NCBI RefSeq assembly: GCF_902506145.1
Contig: NZ_LR733520.1
Coordinates: 801,256 to 865,255, forward strand
Direction of reading: 5' to 3'
From: Burkholderia sp. 8Y
GTDB taxonomy: Bacteria > Pseudomonadota > Gammaproteobacteria > Burkholderiales > Burkholderiaceae
Length of the DNA: 64,000 bases
Positions 17,003-28,007 of this stretch are shown one piece after another. The notes under the pieces are model-generated. The model had not been told where the DNA came from. It saw only the letters and a list, made by a program, of their open reading frames with translations, and did not search any database. The position numbers were made by a program, and so were the translations under genes. Every line of letters starts with the position of its first letter. Positions within the stretch are counted from its first letter, which is position 1.

Positions 17003-19614
17003 GCACGATCGACGTGACTGTGACGGCATCGACGGCATCGACGGCATCGCGTGTCGCGGATGAAAGCGCGGCGCTCGCCGAGGGCTTCGCGCGGCGCATG
17101 GGCGAACTGTCGCGGCGTTCGGGCGCGAGCGCCGATGCGGTCGAGTGGGCCGAACGCGCGGCGCACGCGATCAGCCGTGCGACGGCGCTCGGGCACGTGT
17201 GCATGCCGCTCGCCGCGCTCGCGCGCCGCCACGGCGAGCGTCCGCGCGAAGTACGGGATGCGCTGCTCGCGAGCGGCGTTGCTTGTCTCGCGCGCACGCA
17301 GCCGGCCATGCAGGCGGCGGATTTGCTGCCGCTTGTCATCGATGAAGACGGCCGGCTGTATCTCGCCCGTTATTTCGACTACGAACGACGGCTCGCGGCC
17401 GCGCTGGTCGAGCGGGCGCGCGCGGCGAGCGTTCCCGTGTCCGGGCAAGAGTTGTCGGCGCACGCCGGGCGCATCGCACGTTATTTCGGATCGGGCGCGG
17501 ACGACGAGATCGACTGGCAGCGCGTCGCCGCGCTCGTCGCGCTGGCGGGAAGGCTGACCATCGTGAGCGGCGGCCCCGGCACGGGCAAGACGACGACCGT
17601 GGTCGGCGTGCTCGCCTGTCTGCTCGATGCCGATCCGCACCTGCGCATCGCGCTCGCCGCGCCTACCGGCAAGGCCGCGCAGCGCATGCAGGAGGCGCTG
17701 ATCGAGCGCGCGGACACGTTGCCGCCCGAACTCGCGCAACGCTTGCCGCGCACGTCGTTCACGTTGCAGCGCCTGTTGGGCGTGCTGCCGGACGGCGGCT
17801 TTCGGCATCACCGGGACAATCCGCTTCCGTATGACGTGATCGTCGTCGATGAGGCGTCGATGATCGATGTCGCGCTCGCGGCGCATCTGCTGGAAGCGGT
17901 CGCGCCGTCGAGCCGGCTCGTGATGCTCGGCGACAAGGACCAGCTTTCGGCGGTCGAAGCGGGCGCGGTGTTCGCGGAACTGAGCGCACGGCCGTCGTTC
18001 AGCGAGGCGGGCGCGCGGCGGATCGCCGAGGCGCTGGGTGTGGATGAGGCGCGGTTGCGGGCGGTGTTGCCGCTGGGCGCGTCCGTGGCGTCGCTGTCCG
18101 ACGACGATTTCGACGGCGACACCATCGCGGCGGCGCCTGCCTCGACGCAAAGCGGAGGCGACGGCGATCTATTCACGCCCGAAGACGCCCGACGTAACGA
18201 GCGCGCGGACCGCGCTGCGCAGGGTTCGGGCGGCGCGTTGTTGCGCACGGAGGCGGCGTCGCGCACACAAGTCGTTTTCGACGACGAAGGCTACGCAGAT
18301 CTCTTCGCGACCATCGACTCGGAGCCGCACTCGGAAGACGAGCGCCGCGGTGGCGGTTGGCTTGATGAGGAAAACGAGCGCGACGGGAAGGGCGGGTGGA
18401 GCGGACCGAGCGGGCAAAGCGGACAAAGCGGACAAAGCGGACTGAGCGGGCAGAGCGAACAGAGCGAACAGAGCGAACAGAGCGAACAGAGCGAACAGAG
18501 CGAACAGAGCGAACAGAGCGGGCAGAGCGGGCAGAGCGGGCAGAGCGGGCAGAGCGGGCAGAGCGGGCAGAGCGGGCCGGGCGGGCGGAACGGGCAAAGC
18601 GGGTTGAACCAACCGAAACAACCGAACGAGCCCAGCCAGCAGAACCAGCCGAGCGAGCAGAACGAACAAAACGAACTGAACCGGCACAACGTGCCGAAGC
18701 ACCACGAGCACAACAAGCCCCACGCCCCCCTCACCGACTGCGTCGTCTGGCTCGCGCGCAACTATCGCTTCGGGCTGGATTCGGCGATCGGCCGCTTGTC
18801 GATCGCAATCCGCGACGGCGATGCACAGGCCGCACTCGACGCGCTCGACATCAGGCATTCGCCCGCCACCGACGCCGCCGCGGACTCGCCGGACGCCCGC
18901 GCCGCCGTGCTCTTCGACGACGCCCACGCCGCGCTGTCCGAACGCACGCTTGCGCATCTGGCGAAAGGATTCGCGCCGTACGCCGACGCGCTCTCGACCG
19001 TGCTCGAAGCGCGGCGCGCGGCGTCAGGCAGCGCGCAAGACGACGAAGCACGGCTCTTCGACGCGCTGAACCGCTTTCGCGTGCTCTGCGCGACGCGCAA
19101 GGGTCCGCGCGGCGTCGATGAATTGAACGCGCGGATCGCGGCGAACGTGCGTGAGCATGCGGGCATCGCGCTTGCGCTCGGCGCACAATGGTTCGCCGGA
19201 CGGCCGGTGATCGTCACGCGCAATGACTACGCGCTCGGGCTTTTCAACGGCGACATCGGCATTGCGCTGCCGGGCGCGGACGGCGCGCTGCGCGTCGCGT
19301 TCCGCATGGCCGACGGGTCCCTGCGCTACGTTTCGCCCGCTGCGCTGCCGCCGCACGATACCGCGTTTGCGCTCACGGTCCACAAGTCGCAGGGTTCGGA
19401 GTTCGAGCAGGCGGCGCTCGTGTTGCCGGGCAGCTTCGTGCGCGTGCTGTCGCGCGAACTGGTGTACACGGCGATCACGCGGGCGAAGCGCCGGATCGAA
19501 GTGATCGGATCGGCCGAGATCTTCGCGCAGGCGGTCAGCGCGCCCACGCGCCGCGACTCCGGCCTCGCGGCGAGAATGTCGCGGTTGATGAGCGTGAGCG
19601 GCGGGTTTAGATGA
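16999..19614 (+). CDS. recD: Exodeoxyribonuclease V alpha subunit RecD, with large repetitive insertion
   Basis: 871 residues against 608 in E. coli. RecD is the SF1B 5'-3' helicase of RecBCD. The Walker A motif GGPGTGKTT is at residues 191-199. VVDEASMID (motif II) is near 282-290 and LGDKDQLSAVEAGAVF (motif III) near 310. The family resumes with CVVWLARNYRFGLDSAIG near 581 and ends with LTVHKSQGSEFEQAALVLP and ELVYTAITRAKRRIEV. Between them, from about 335 to 577, is a low-complexity insertion with a Ser-Gly/Glu-Gln tripeptide repeat (468-536) and an Asn/Gln/Pro/His-rich end. The start overlaps recB by 4 bp. All helicase motifs remain intact and in frame, so the protein is probably functional. 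Confidence 0.95.
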   Translation: MSTIDVTVTASTASTASRVADESAALAEGFARRMGELSRRSGASADAVEWAERAAHAISRATALGHVCMPLAALARRHGERPREVRDALLASGVACLARTQPAMQAADLLPLVIDEDGRLYLARYFDYERRLAAALVERARAASVPVSGQELSAHAGRIARYFGSGADDEIDWQRVAALVALAGRLTIVSGGPGTGKTTTVVGVLACLLDADPHLRIALAAPTGKAAQRMQEALIERADTLPPELAQRLPRTSFTLQRLLGVLPDGGFRHHRDNPLPYDVIVVDEASMIDVALAAHLLEAVAPSSRLVMLGDKDQLSAVEAGAVFAELSARPSFSEAGARRIAEALGVDEARLRAVLPLGASVASLSDDDFDGDTIAAAPASTQSGGDGDLFTPEDARRNERADRAAQGSGGALLRTEAASRTQVVFDDEGYADLFATIDSEPHSEDERRGGGWLDEENERDGKGGWSGPSGQSGQSGQSGLSGQSEQSEQSEQSEQSEQSEQSEQSGQSGQSGQSGQSGQSGQSGPGGRNGQSGLNQPKQPNEPSQQNQPSEQNEQNELNRHNVPKHHEHNKPHAPLTDCVVWLARNYRFGLDSAIGRLSIAIRDGDAQAALDALDIRHSPATDAAADSPDARAAVLFDDAHAALSERTLAHLAKGFAPYADALSTVLEARRAASGSAQDDEARLFDALNRFRVLCATRKGPRGVDELNARIAANVREHAGIALALGAQWFAGRPVIVTRNDYALGLFNGDIGIALPGADGALRVAFRMADGSLRYVSPAALPPHDTAFALTVHKSQGSEFEQAALVLPGSFVRVLSRELVYTAITRAKRRIEVIGSAEIFAQAVSAPTRRDSGLAARMSRLMSVSGGFR
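18400..18606 (+). repeat. 9-bp tandem repeat within recD (23 units)
   Basis: Twenty-three consecutive 9-bp units encode tripeptides. They are SGP, SGQ x3, SGL and SGQ; then seven identical AGCGAACAG units (SEQ, 18454-18516); then six identical AGCGGGCAG units (SGQ, 18517-18570); then diverged SGP, GGR, NGQ and SGL. Runs of identical units point to recent slippage. Because the unit is a multiple of three, changes in copy number keep recD in frame. Confidence 0.95.
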
Positions 19615-19642
19615 CGCTCGAGTATTCGAAGGAGTTCTTCTC

Positions 19643-20050
19643 ATGAGCGATAGTCTCGCGGTTGCGCCGGGCGAGGTCGAGCTGACCGCCGTGCGCGCGC
19701 AGGGCGCGGGCGGCCAGAACGTCAACAAGGTGTCGAGCGCCATTCACCTGCGCTTCGACATTCGCGCGTCGTCGCTGCCCGAGCACATCAAGACGCGTCT
19801 GCTCGCGCTCACCGACAGCCGCGTGACGCGCGATGGTGTCATCGTCATCAAGGCGCAGGAGCATCGCACGCAGGACATGAATCGCGCGGCGGCGCTGGCG
19901 CGTCTCGACGAACTCATTCGCAGCGTGAGCGTCACCCGGCGCAAACGCGTCGCGACGAAGCCGACGCGCGCATCGCAGGTTCGGCGAGTGGAAGGCAAAG
20001 TGAAACGCGGCGCGGTGAAGGCGGGGCGCGGACGCGTGCGCGACGAATAG
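19643..20050 (+). CDS. arfB: Alternative ribosome-rescue factor ArfB (YaeJ family)
   Basis: A 135-residue peptidyl-tRNA hydrolase that rescues stalled ribosomes. The catalytic GGQ motif sits in RAQGAGGQNVNKVSSAIHL. The C-terminal tail is strongly basic and would reach into the empty mRNA channel (RRKRVATKPTRAS, VKRGAVKAGRGRVRDE). The size fits ArfB (about 140) rather than RF1/RF2. The start has AAGGAG 9 bp upstream. It is 28 bp after recD on the same strand and may be in the same transcript. Confidence 0.93.
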   Translation: MSDSLAVAPGEVELTAVRAQGAGGQNVNKVSSAIHLRFDIRASSLPEHIKTRLLALTDSRVTRDGVIVIKAQEHRTQDMNRAAALARLDELIRSVSVTRRKRVATKPTRASQVRRVEGKVKRGAVKAGRGRVRDE

Positions 20051-20092
20051 AGCGAGCGAAGCGAGCGCAACGACCCGATCGAGCAGAACAGC

Positions 20093-21031
20093 CTACCGCG
20101 CCAGCGACTTCCGCCCGACAAACGGCACGCGCTTGAGGACACCCGTCGCCAGCGCCGTTCCCGCGAGCACGACCGCGCAGCCTTCCATCATCGCGAGCGA
20201 CACGTGTTCGCCCAGAAACAGCGCGCCCCACAGAATGCCGAAGAGCGGAATGACGAAAGTGACCGTCATCGCGCGAGCCGGGCCCGCCGATGCCACGAGC
20301 CCAAAGTACAGAAAATACGCGATGCCCGTGCAGCACACGCCGAGCGCGATCACCGCTTCCCAGGCATGCAACGAAATCGGCGTCGCGGGCCACGTCATCG
20401 CGGCGATCGGCGCGAGCGCGATGGTCGCGCCGATCATGCTGCCGGCCGCGTTCGTGGTCGCGTCGACATCCATCAGATATTGCTTCGCGAAGTTGCCCGC
20501 CACGCCGTAGAGCGCCGATGCCGCCAGCGCCGCCGCCGCAGCCAGCAGCCCGCGCAGCGGCAGCGCCGACGCGCCTCCGTCCTGCGCGCCCTGCGTCGCG
20601 ATCTGGTTCCACACGAGCAGCAGCACGCCCGCGAAGCCGATCGCCATGCCGATCGTGCGCATCGTCGTCAGCCGGTCCTTGAGCCACACGTAGGCGACGA
20701 GCGCGCCCCAGAGCGGCGTCGTCGCGTTGATGACGGACGTCGCGCCCGCCGACAGCGTCAGTTCGGCGAACGCGAAGAGGCAGAAGGGCGCCGCTGAATT
20801 AAGAATGCCGACGACGAAGAGCGGCACCGCGCGCCTGCGCATCGTCGAGAGCGTGTCGGTCCACGGGCGGCGCGCGAGCAGCATCGCGACGAGAAACAGC
20901 GCGCCGATGCCCACGCGCACGGCCATGAGCGGCGCGACGCCGAATTCGGCGACACCCACGCGGATGAACAGGAACGACGCGCCCCACATGGCGGCCAGGA
21001 CGACTAATTGAAACAAATTGACGATGGACAT
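20093..21031 (-). CDS. EamA/DMT-family permease
   Basis: A 312-residue inner-membrane protein with about ten membrane segments and two EamA repeats, each typically five helices. LQ-type family markers are AAMWGASFLFIRVGV at the start, SVINATTPLWGALVAYVWLKDRL at the end of the first repeat and PLFGILWGALFLGEHVSL in the second. DMT permeases export or import small metabolites; no substrate can be assigned. It follows lldP on the same strand, with a hairpin (21137-21157) between them, so it may be a separate unit. No clear Shine-Dalgarno sequence precedes the ATG. Confidence 0.85.
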   Translation of the reverse strand: MSIVNLFQLVVLAAMWGASFLFIRVGVAEFGVAPLMAVRVGIGALFLVAMLLARRPWTDTLSTMRRRAVPLFVVGILNSAAPFCLFAFAELTLSAGATSVINATTPLWGALVAYVWLKDRLTTMRTIGMAIGFAGVLLLVWNQIATQGAQDGGASALPLRGLLAAAAALAASALYGVAGNFAKQYLMDVDATTNAAGSMIGATIALAPIAAMTWPATPISLHAWEAVIALGVCCTGIAYFLYFGLVASAGPARAMTVTFVIPLFGILWGALFLGEHVSLAMMEGCAVVLAGTALATGVLKRVPFVGRKSLAR

Positions 21032-21129
21032 GACGATTGCGGACTTCAGCCTGCTTGTGAAAGTCCGCGCATGTTACACCGCGCCGCGCGCCATGCAGCC
21101 TTCGCCGAATGAGACGGCAAGAAGCAGAA

Positions 21130-21157
21130 AGCACGCCCCGCGTCCGGCGCGGGGCGC
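21130..21157 (-). terminator. Hairpin downstream of lldP
   Basis: GCCCCGCG (21137-21144) and CGCGGGGC (21150-21157) form an 8-bp stem with a TCCGG loop. On the minus strand it is followed by a CTTTCTGCTTCTT stretch, a weak T-tract. It is probably the lldP terminator. Confidence 0.45.
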
Positions 21158-21165
21158 GAGGTCCG

Positions 21166-22767
21166 TCAATGCGGCGGAATCATCCAGGTGAGCACGTTCT
21201 GCTGCAGCCAGACGAGCACGCCGAGAATGACGGTGAGCAGGATCGAATGCTTGAAGGTGCGCGCGAAGACGAGCCCTTCCTTGCCCTTGAGATCGGTTGT
21301 CGCGACGCCCGTCGAGATGTTCTGCGGCGAGATCATCTTGCCCATCACGCCGCCGGACGAGTTGGTCCCCGCCATCAGCACGGGATTGAGATTGAGCTGG
21401 TGCGCCGCGACCACTTGCAGGTTGCCGAATAGCGCATTGCCCGACGTATCGCTGCCCGAGAGAAACACCGCGACCCAGCCGAGAAACGCGGACACGAGCG
21501 GGAACAGCGGTCCCACCGACGCCACGCCGAGCCCCAGCGTGTAGTTCATGCCCGAGTAATTCATCAGATAGGCGAGGCCGACGATAGTCGCCACCGTCAG
21601 AATCGCGATGCGCGTCTGCACCCACGTATCGACGATGGCCGCGCCGAATTCACGCGCCGGCAGCTTGACGAGCGCGGCCGTGATGATCGCCGCGACGAGA
21701 ATGGCCGTGCCCGTCGCGAGCGGCTGGAAGTCCCAGATCGCGCCGTACGGCTGGTTGTACAGCGTGATGTAGACGGCCTTGTCGAGCCCCGGCCACGCGA
21801 CCTTGACATCGCCGATCAGGAAGATTTTCGCGATCGTCCACACGATCACGACGACCGAGACGACGATCCACGGCAGCCAGCCTTGCCCGCCCGAAACCGC
21901 GGCGCGCGTTCCGCTCACGCGGTCGACGTTCACCGCGAAGCGTTCGTCGGGCGCGGGTTTCCAGACACGCAGAAACGCGATGGTCAGAATCAGCGAGATC
22001 AGCGACGAGAGCACGTCCGTCAGCGCATAGCTGATGAAGTTCGACGTGACGAACTGCGTCAGCGCAAACGCGCCGCCGGAGACGAGCAGCACCGGCCACA
22101 CGCGCAGCATGTTGCGAAAGCCCGCGTACACCGCGATCACGTAGAACGGCAGACAGAACGCGAAAAGCGGCAACTGGCGGCCGACCATCTTCGCGAGCGC
22201 GTCGGTCGGCAGGTGCGTGACCGCGCCGAGCACGGTGATCGGCACGCCCAGCGCGCCGAAGGCCACCGGCGCCGTGTTGAAGATCAGCGTGAAGGTGAGG
22301 GCTTCGAGCGTCGGGAAGCCGAGCAGGATCAGGAGCGAACTCGTGATGGCGATCGGCGTGCCGAACCCGGAGATGCCTTCCAGCAGCGCGCCGAACGAAA
22401 AGCCGATGACGACGAGCACGATGCGCCGGTCGTTCGGCAGGTTATCAACCATCCACAGGCGAAAGGCTTCGAATCGCCCGGATCGTTGCGCGACGTTATA
22501 GAGCAGGATCGCCGCGAACACGATCCACATCACCGGCCAGAGCGCGAAGACCGCGCCCGCCGCGACCGAATTCAGCGCGAGCCCGACGGGGAAGTGCCAG
22601 CCCGCGATCGCGATGACGAGCCCGGCGATCAGTCCGGCGAGCGACGCCTGCCACGCGGGGCGACGCGCCCAGCCGAGCAGCACCAGCACGATGATGATCG
22701 GCAGCGCCGCGACGATGAACGACAGCGCCAGCGAATTGGCGATCGGGGTGAGTAGCTGATGGAACAT
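21166..22767 (-). CDS. lldP: L-lactate permease
   Basis: A 533-residue inner-membrane lactate/proton symporter of the LctP family. Many membrane segments are visible. Family stretches include GALLEGISGFGTPIAITSSL, the GAPVAFGALG-type segment near APVAFGALGVPITVLGAVT, and the C-terminal FLGWVAVFLSGSDTSGNALF and GTNSSGGVMGKMISPQNI. The start at 22767 is fixed by AAGGAG 8 bp upstream; the frame's Ala-rich upstream extension is not coding. No lactate dehydrogenase gene is adjacent, unlike in the E. coli lld operon. Confidence 0.92.
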   Translation of the reverse strand: MFHQLLTPIANSLALSFIVAALPIIIVLVLLGWARRPAWQASLAGLIAGLVIAIAGWHFPVGLALNSVAAGAVFALWPVMWIVFAAILLYNVAQRSGRFEAFRLWMVDNLPNDRRIVLVVIGFSFGALLEGISGFGTPIAITSSLLILLGFPTLEALTFTLIFNTAPVAFGALGVPITVLGAVTHLPTDALAKMVGRQLPLFAFCLPFYVIAVYAGFRNMLRVWPVLLVSGGAFALTQFVTSNFISYALTDVLSSLISLILTIAFLRVWKPAPDERFAVNVDRVSGTRAAVSGGQGWLPWIVVSVVVIVWTIAKIFLIGDVKVAWPGLDKAVYITLYNQPYGAIWDFQPLATGTAILVAAIITAALVKLPAREFGAAIVDTWVQTRIAILTVATIVGLAYLMNYSGMNYTLGLGVASVGPLFPLVSAFLGWVAVFLSGSDTSGNALFGNLQVVAAHQLNLNPVLMAGTNSSGGVMGKMISPQNISTGVATTDLKGKEGLVFARTFKHSILLTVILGVLVWLQQNVLTWMIPPH

Positions 22768-22928
22768 CGAGTCTCCTTTTTCTCTTGTTGGCGAAGCGGC
22801 GGCCGCCGCCGCCATGCGTGCAGAGTTCGATGTTCAGTCGCCGGCGCAGACGACGCGCGCCGTCTTAAGCGCCGGCGTAACACGCCCACTAAGAATATGT
22901 GACAGGCAAACCGCGTCAAGCGGTGAAA

Positions 22929-22950
22929 GCCCGCGTACGCGGGCGTTTTT
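22929..22950 (+). terminator. Palindromic hairpin with T-tract
   Basis: GCCCGCGTACGCGGGC (22929-22944) is a perfect palindrome followed by GTTTTT. The T-tract favours the + strand, but no + strand gene precedes it. On the minus strand it would lie downstream of the small membrane gene, with a weaker tract. Confidence 0.4.
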
Positions 22951-22973
22951 CGCGAGCCGTCAGCCGTGGATCA

Positions 22974-23111
22974 TCATCCTTCGACGGCTGCGGCGGTTGC
23001 CGCCGTTGCGCCGCTGTCGCGGTTCGTGGGCGGACTCTGACGGAACACCCAAACGGTGAGCAGCGCGATAGAGGCGAGCATCCACAGCAAGAAAAACACA
23101 AAGGCCATCAT
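22974..23111 (-). CDS. Possible small membrane protein
   Basis: A 45-residue frame from ATG 23111 with one strong hydrophobic segment (MAFVFFLLWMLASIALLTVWVF) followed by a polar tail rich in Ala, Thr and Ser. A CAGGA-type site lies directly upstream. A longer form from 23156 (60 residues) is possible. Coding status rests on the membrane segment only. The function is unknown. Confidence 0.4.
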   Translation of the reverse strand: MMAFVFFLLWMLASIALLTVWVFRQSPPTNRDSGATAATAAAVEG

Positions 23112-23389
23112 GTCCTGTTCCCCGAGAACTGAAGTGAGCGACGGCTTGCGCGCCATCGCATCGCGGCAAATAGGGACAGTGGATAGCTAGAACCGTGCCA
23201 ATCGTCTGGCGAAATCCGCCAAAGCCTTGTCGGAAAACGAAAGTGGCATAGCGCACCGGAGCGCCAATATCGTCCGCTGAGCGCGCGGCATCGAAAAATG
23301 TTTCAGGAACGTTACGGCATGCCGAATGAGGCGCGGTATCGCGCCGATTCTTGTAACGGAAACGAACACGCGCGGGGCATTCTGCGGAC

Positions 23390-23899
23390 TTAGTGGCGTC
23401 CGCCCCCGTGACCGCCGCCGTATCCGTGGCCGCCATATCCGCCTTGCCACGTACCGCCGCCGTGCCAGCCTCCGCCGCCGTGCCAGCCACCGCCGTGGTG
23501 CCAGCCGTATCCGTGACCCCAGCAGCATCCGCCGCCGCCCCAGTAGCCGAAGCCGACGGCGATGCTCGGATAGCCGTACCCGTAGTACGCCGGGTACGGA
23601 TACGCATAGGGATACGGATACCCGTACGCCGGATACGCGCCGTAATAGTCGGCGTAAGGCCACACGGCCGAGTACGGCACCTGTTCAGTCGAGTAGATCG
23701 TGCCGGTCCCCGGCACCGCCGACGCGCCCGATGCGCCCTGCGCCGGCAACGCGAACTCGCGCTGCGCGTACACGGCGCTGACGGTCGGGTAGGAGCCAGC
23801 CGGATAGTCGGGATAGGGGTAATAACACCCGCTGACGAGCAATCCCGCAGCGAGCGCGCCGAGGGCGCTCCGTACAGGGCTGAGGCGTGCGCAGATCAT
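23390..23899 (-). CDS. Tyr/Pro- and Gly/His-rich lipoprotein, hypothetical
   Basis: A 169-residue predicted lipoprotein with lipobox VSGC (Cys25). The middle is rich in Tyr and Pro (YPYPYAYPYPAYYGYGYP). The last 45 residues are Gly, His and Trp rich (GYWGGGGCCWGHGYGW, HHGGGWHGGGGWHGGG). Nine or more histidines spaced by glycines could bind metal, which is inference. The start has AAGGAG 10 bp upstream. Similar low-complexity lipoproteins occur in many beta-proteobacteria without assigned function. It stands alone. Confidence 0.75.
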   Translation of the reverse strand: MICARLSPVRSALGALAAGLLVSGCYYPYPDYPAGSYPTVSAVYAQREFALPAQGASGASAVPGTGTIYSTEQVPYSAVWPYADYYGAYPAYGYPYPYAYPYPAYYGYGYPSIAVGFGYWGGGGCCWGHGYGWHHGGGWHGGGGWHGGGTWQGGYGGHGYGGGHGGGRH

Positions 23900-24106
23900 G
23901 ATGCTGCTCCTTGGCGTGGCCTTCTGAACGCTTCGGGTTCAGTGGTCTCGCAGAACCGGGACGGGTCCGTTAAAAGGAGCTTAGTCGATCGATGCATGGC
24001 GCGTTGCGCGCGCCCTGTGAGGGACGATGGCCGGAATCGCTTCCTGTAACAGACATGAAACACCGCGCGGCGCGGCGCCACGCGCCGCACGCCCACGCGC
24101 TACCGC

Positions 24107-24319
24107 TTACTTGCCGACCTGATTGCCGATCACCCCGCCGACGGCCGCGCCGCCCAAGGTCGAAAGCGCGCTGCCGCCGATCACGGCCCCGCCCGCTGCG
24201 CCGACGCCCGCGCCGATCGCGGTGTCGCGCTGACGCGTCGACATGCTGTCGCAGCCGGTCAGGCCGGCGAAAAAAGCTACGAGCATTGCTGCGGCGCCGA
24301 TTTGTTTAATGTTTTTCAT
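24107..24319 (-). CDS. Glycine-zipper lipoprotein, OsmB-like
   Basis: A 70-residue lipoprotein. The signal ends in LTGC (Cys23). The mature part has the glycine-zipper pattern DTAIGAGVGAAGGAVIGG, then GGAAVGGVIGNQVGK, typical of OsmB-like two-helix domains that insert into membranes. The start ATG at 24319 has GGAGAG upstream; the longer open frame is not coding. Family members are often induced by osmotic or envelope stress, but nothing here shows regulation. Confidence 0.85.
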   Translation of the reverse strand: MKNIKQIGAAAMLVAFFAGLTGCDSMSTRQRDTAIGAGVGAAGGAVIGGSALSTLGGAAVGGVIGNQVGK

Positions 24320-24507
24320 GTCGACTCTCCAGTGTTGATGGAATGAATCGGCTGCGGCGCGACTTTCCGGACGAAATGCATGGTCCGGCGCGCGTGCCGC
24401 GTTTTTTCGCCGGTTCGTTCGATACGCAGCAGGAAAGATGCCCGAATCGTCTGAATCGACGTGAGCGCCGTGCCAGACAAGGCTCACAGCACGAAGCGCA
24501 CAAGCGA

Positions 24508-24542
24508 AACGGCCTGCCGCACTTGCCGCGCGACAGGCCGTT
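24508..24542 (-). terminator. Hairpin downstream of thiC
   Basis: AACGGCCTG (24508-24516) pairs with CAGGCCGTT (24534-24542). It lies 39 bp after the thiC stop. The following minus-strand sequence has only a weak T-rich stretch. Confidence 0.4.
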
Positions 24543-24580
24543 CCGGGTCAGGCTTTCAGTCCGTCAGAGACAGCGCATCA

Positions 24581-26575
<1,995 letters not shown>

Positions 26576-26654
26576 CTAAACAGGGAGGAACGAGACGGAA
26601 AGGTACGGGTTCGAAGAAGTGGTCTGATGCGGCGCAACCGGTCGAACCCGAACG

Positions 26655-26776
26655 CTTCCCTGCGCTGGCATTATCCAGATCAGGTTCAAAGGGTATTTCT
26701 CACCCACGCCGCACGAGGCGCTTGCGCTCGATGACACCGGCCGCAATCGCGATGCGCAACGCAGGACCCCCGCGTT
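26655..26776 (-). promoter_or_regulatory. TPP riboswitch (THI element)
   Basis: Read on the minus strand, the leader of thiC has the conserved THI-box parts: CGGGGGTCCTGCG at the 5' side, GGTGAGAAATACCC, CTTTGAACCTGATCTGG and ATAATGCCAGCGCAGGGAA at the 3' side. The closing stem is CCTGCG / CGCAGG. It lies about 140 nt upstream of the thiC start. Binding of thiamine pyrophosphate should reduce thiC expression. Confidence 0.95.
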
Positions 26777-26788
26777 AGCAGCCGCCAC

Positions 26789-26816
26789 ATTACACCGCAC
26801 CGTGGCGTGTTGGCAA
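26789..26816 (-). promoter_or_regulatory. Probable thiC promoter
   Basis: On the minus strand TTGCCA (26816-26811) and TGTAAT (26794-26789) are spaced by 16 bp. The start would fall near 26782, a few bases before the riboswitch. Confidence 0.5.
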
Positions 26817-27059
26817 CCATCCGAAAATTGGTTTGGCGATTCGTCGTTCGCGCGGGGCGCTTACTGCATAATGTCGCTCGCCGCGGCCTGCGTGTTTTCC
26901 CTGATCAGGCGCCGCGGCCGCAATCGATGCCCCGCGTTGCCCGCTGTTCTGCGTTGGCACGCGCGTTCGCACTCCAACCGTTTTGCCATGCCGTCCTGTT
27001 TCGTTTGTCCCGACGCGTCCTTCGCCCGTTCAGTTGCCGTCCGCAGGATCGGGTAACGC

Positions 27060-28007
27060 ATGTCTAATCTGTCGCCCAGGCTGCCGCGCCTGCCGTTCGC
27101 CCTCCCCGACCGTTTTCCGTTTCGCGCGCCGCGTTCGCACAAGGGGCAAGTCGCGCTCGCGCTGGCCGTCGTCTATGTCGTGTGGGGATCGACGTATCTC
27201 GCCGTGCATCTGTCGCTCGCGTCGTTTCCGCCGCTCTTGCTCTCCGGCTTGCGCAATCTGTTCGCGGGCATCGGCCTCTTCGTGCTCGCGGCGCGCCGCA
27301 AACCCGTCTGGCCGACGATGGCGGAAGTGCGCAACGCCGCGCTCGTCGGCACGCTGCTCGTCGGCTTGTCGAGCGGGATGCTCGCCTACGGCATGCGGAC
27401 CGTCGAGACGGGAACCGCCGCCGTCATGGTCGCCACCGTCCCGCTTTTCGCGACGATCATTGCCGCGCTCACGGGCCGGCGCATCGCGAAGGGCGAGTGG
27501 GTCGCGGTCGGGCTGGGGCTCGTCGGCATCGTGTTGCTCAACCACGGCGACTCGTCGTCCGGCTCGACGGCCGGCAGCATCGCCATTCTCTGCGGCGCAA
27601 TCTTCTGGGCGGGCGGCGCGCATCTCGCGAGCCGCGTGAAGCTGCCGTCGGACCTCTTCATGTCGACGGCGCTGCAGATCGGCCTCGGCGGTTCCATTTC
27701 GACGACGGTCGCCTTGCTGTCCGGCGAGCGGCTGTCGAGCATCGGCTTCGTGCCGGGGCTGTCGTTTCTCTATTTGATGCTGGTCGGAACGATGGCCGCG
27801 TACGTCGCGTACGGCTTTCTGATACGGCATACGAGCCCGATTATCGCGAGCAGTTGCATGTACGTGAATCCGGTCGTGGCCGTGCTGCTCGGCGCGCTCT
27901 TGCTCGGCGAAGTCATCACGCGCTGGACCGTCATCGCGACGGTTGTCATTTTGTTGAGCGTGGGGCTTTCGTTTTGGTTTGATTATCGAAGGCGGGGGTT
28001 GGTTTGA
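27060..28007 (+). CDS. EamA/DMT-family exporter, YedA-like
   Basis: A 315-residue permease with ten membrane segments. The first helix VALALAVVYVVWGSTYLAVH and the segment VETGTAAVMVATVPLFATIIAAL, then SPIIASSCMYVNPVVAVLLGALLLGEVIT, are typical of the YedA/RhaT-like EamA group. Basic residues precede the first helix. The substrate is unknown. It is 270 bp from the divergent thiC control region. In the same frame after its TGA an open, strongly biased stretch continues (see the next entry). Confidence 0.85.
   Translation: MSNLSPRLPRLPFALPDRFPFRAPRSHKGQVALALAVVYVVWGSTYLAVHLSLASFPPLLLSGLRNLFAGIGLFVLAARRKPVWPTMAEVRNAALVGTLLVGLSSGMLAYGMRTVETGTAAVMVATVPLFATIIAALTGRRIAKGEWVAVGLGLVGIVLLNHGDSSSGSTAGSIAILCGAIFWAGGAHLASRVKLPSDLFMSTALQIGLGGSISTTVALLSGERLSSIGFVPGLSFLYLMLVGTMAAYVAYGFLIRHTSPIIASSCMYVNPVVAVLLGALLLGEVITRWTVIATVVILLSVGLSFWFDYRRRGLV

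Noticed and set aside
13988..17047. A 1019-codon open frame antisense to recB
   Set aside because: Shadow of recB; composition is Arg-rich with no recognisable domain.
18400..18606. Regular repeats considered as a CRISPR array
   Set aside because: The 9-bp units have no spacers and are in frame inside recD.
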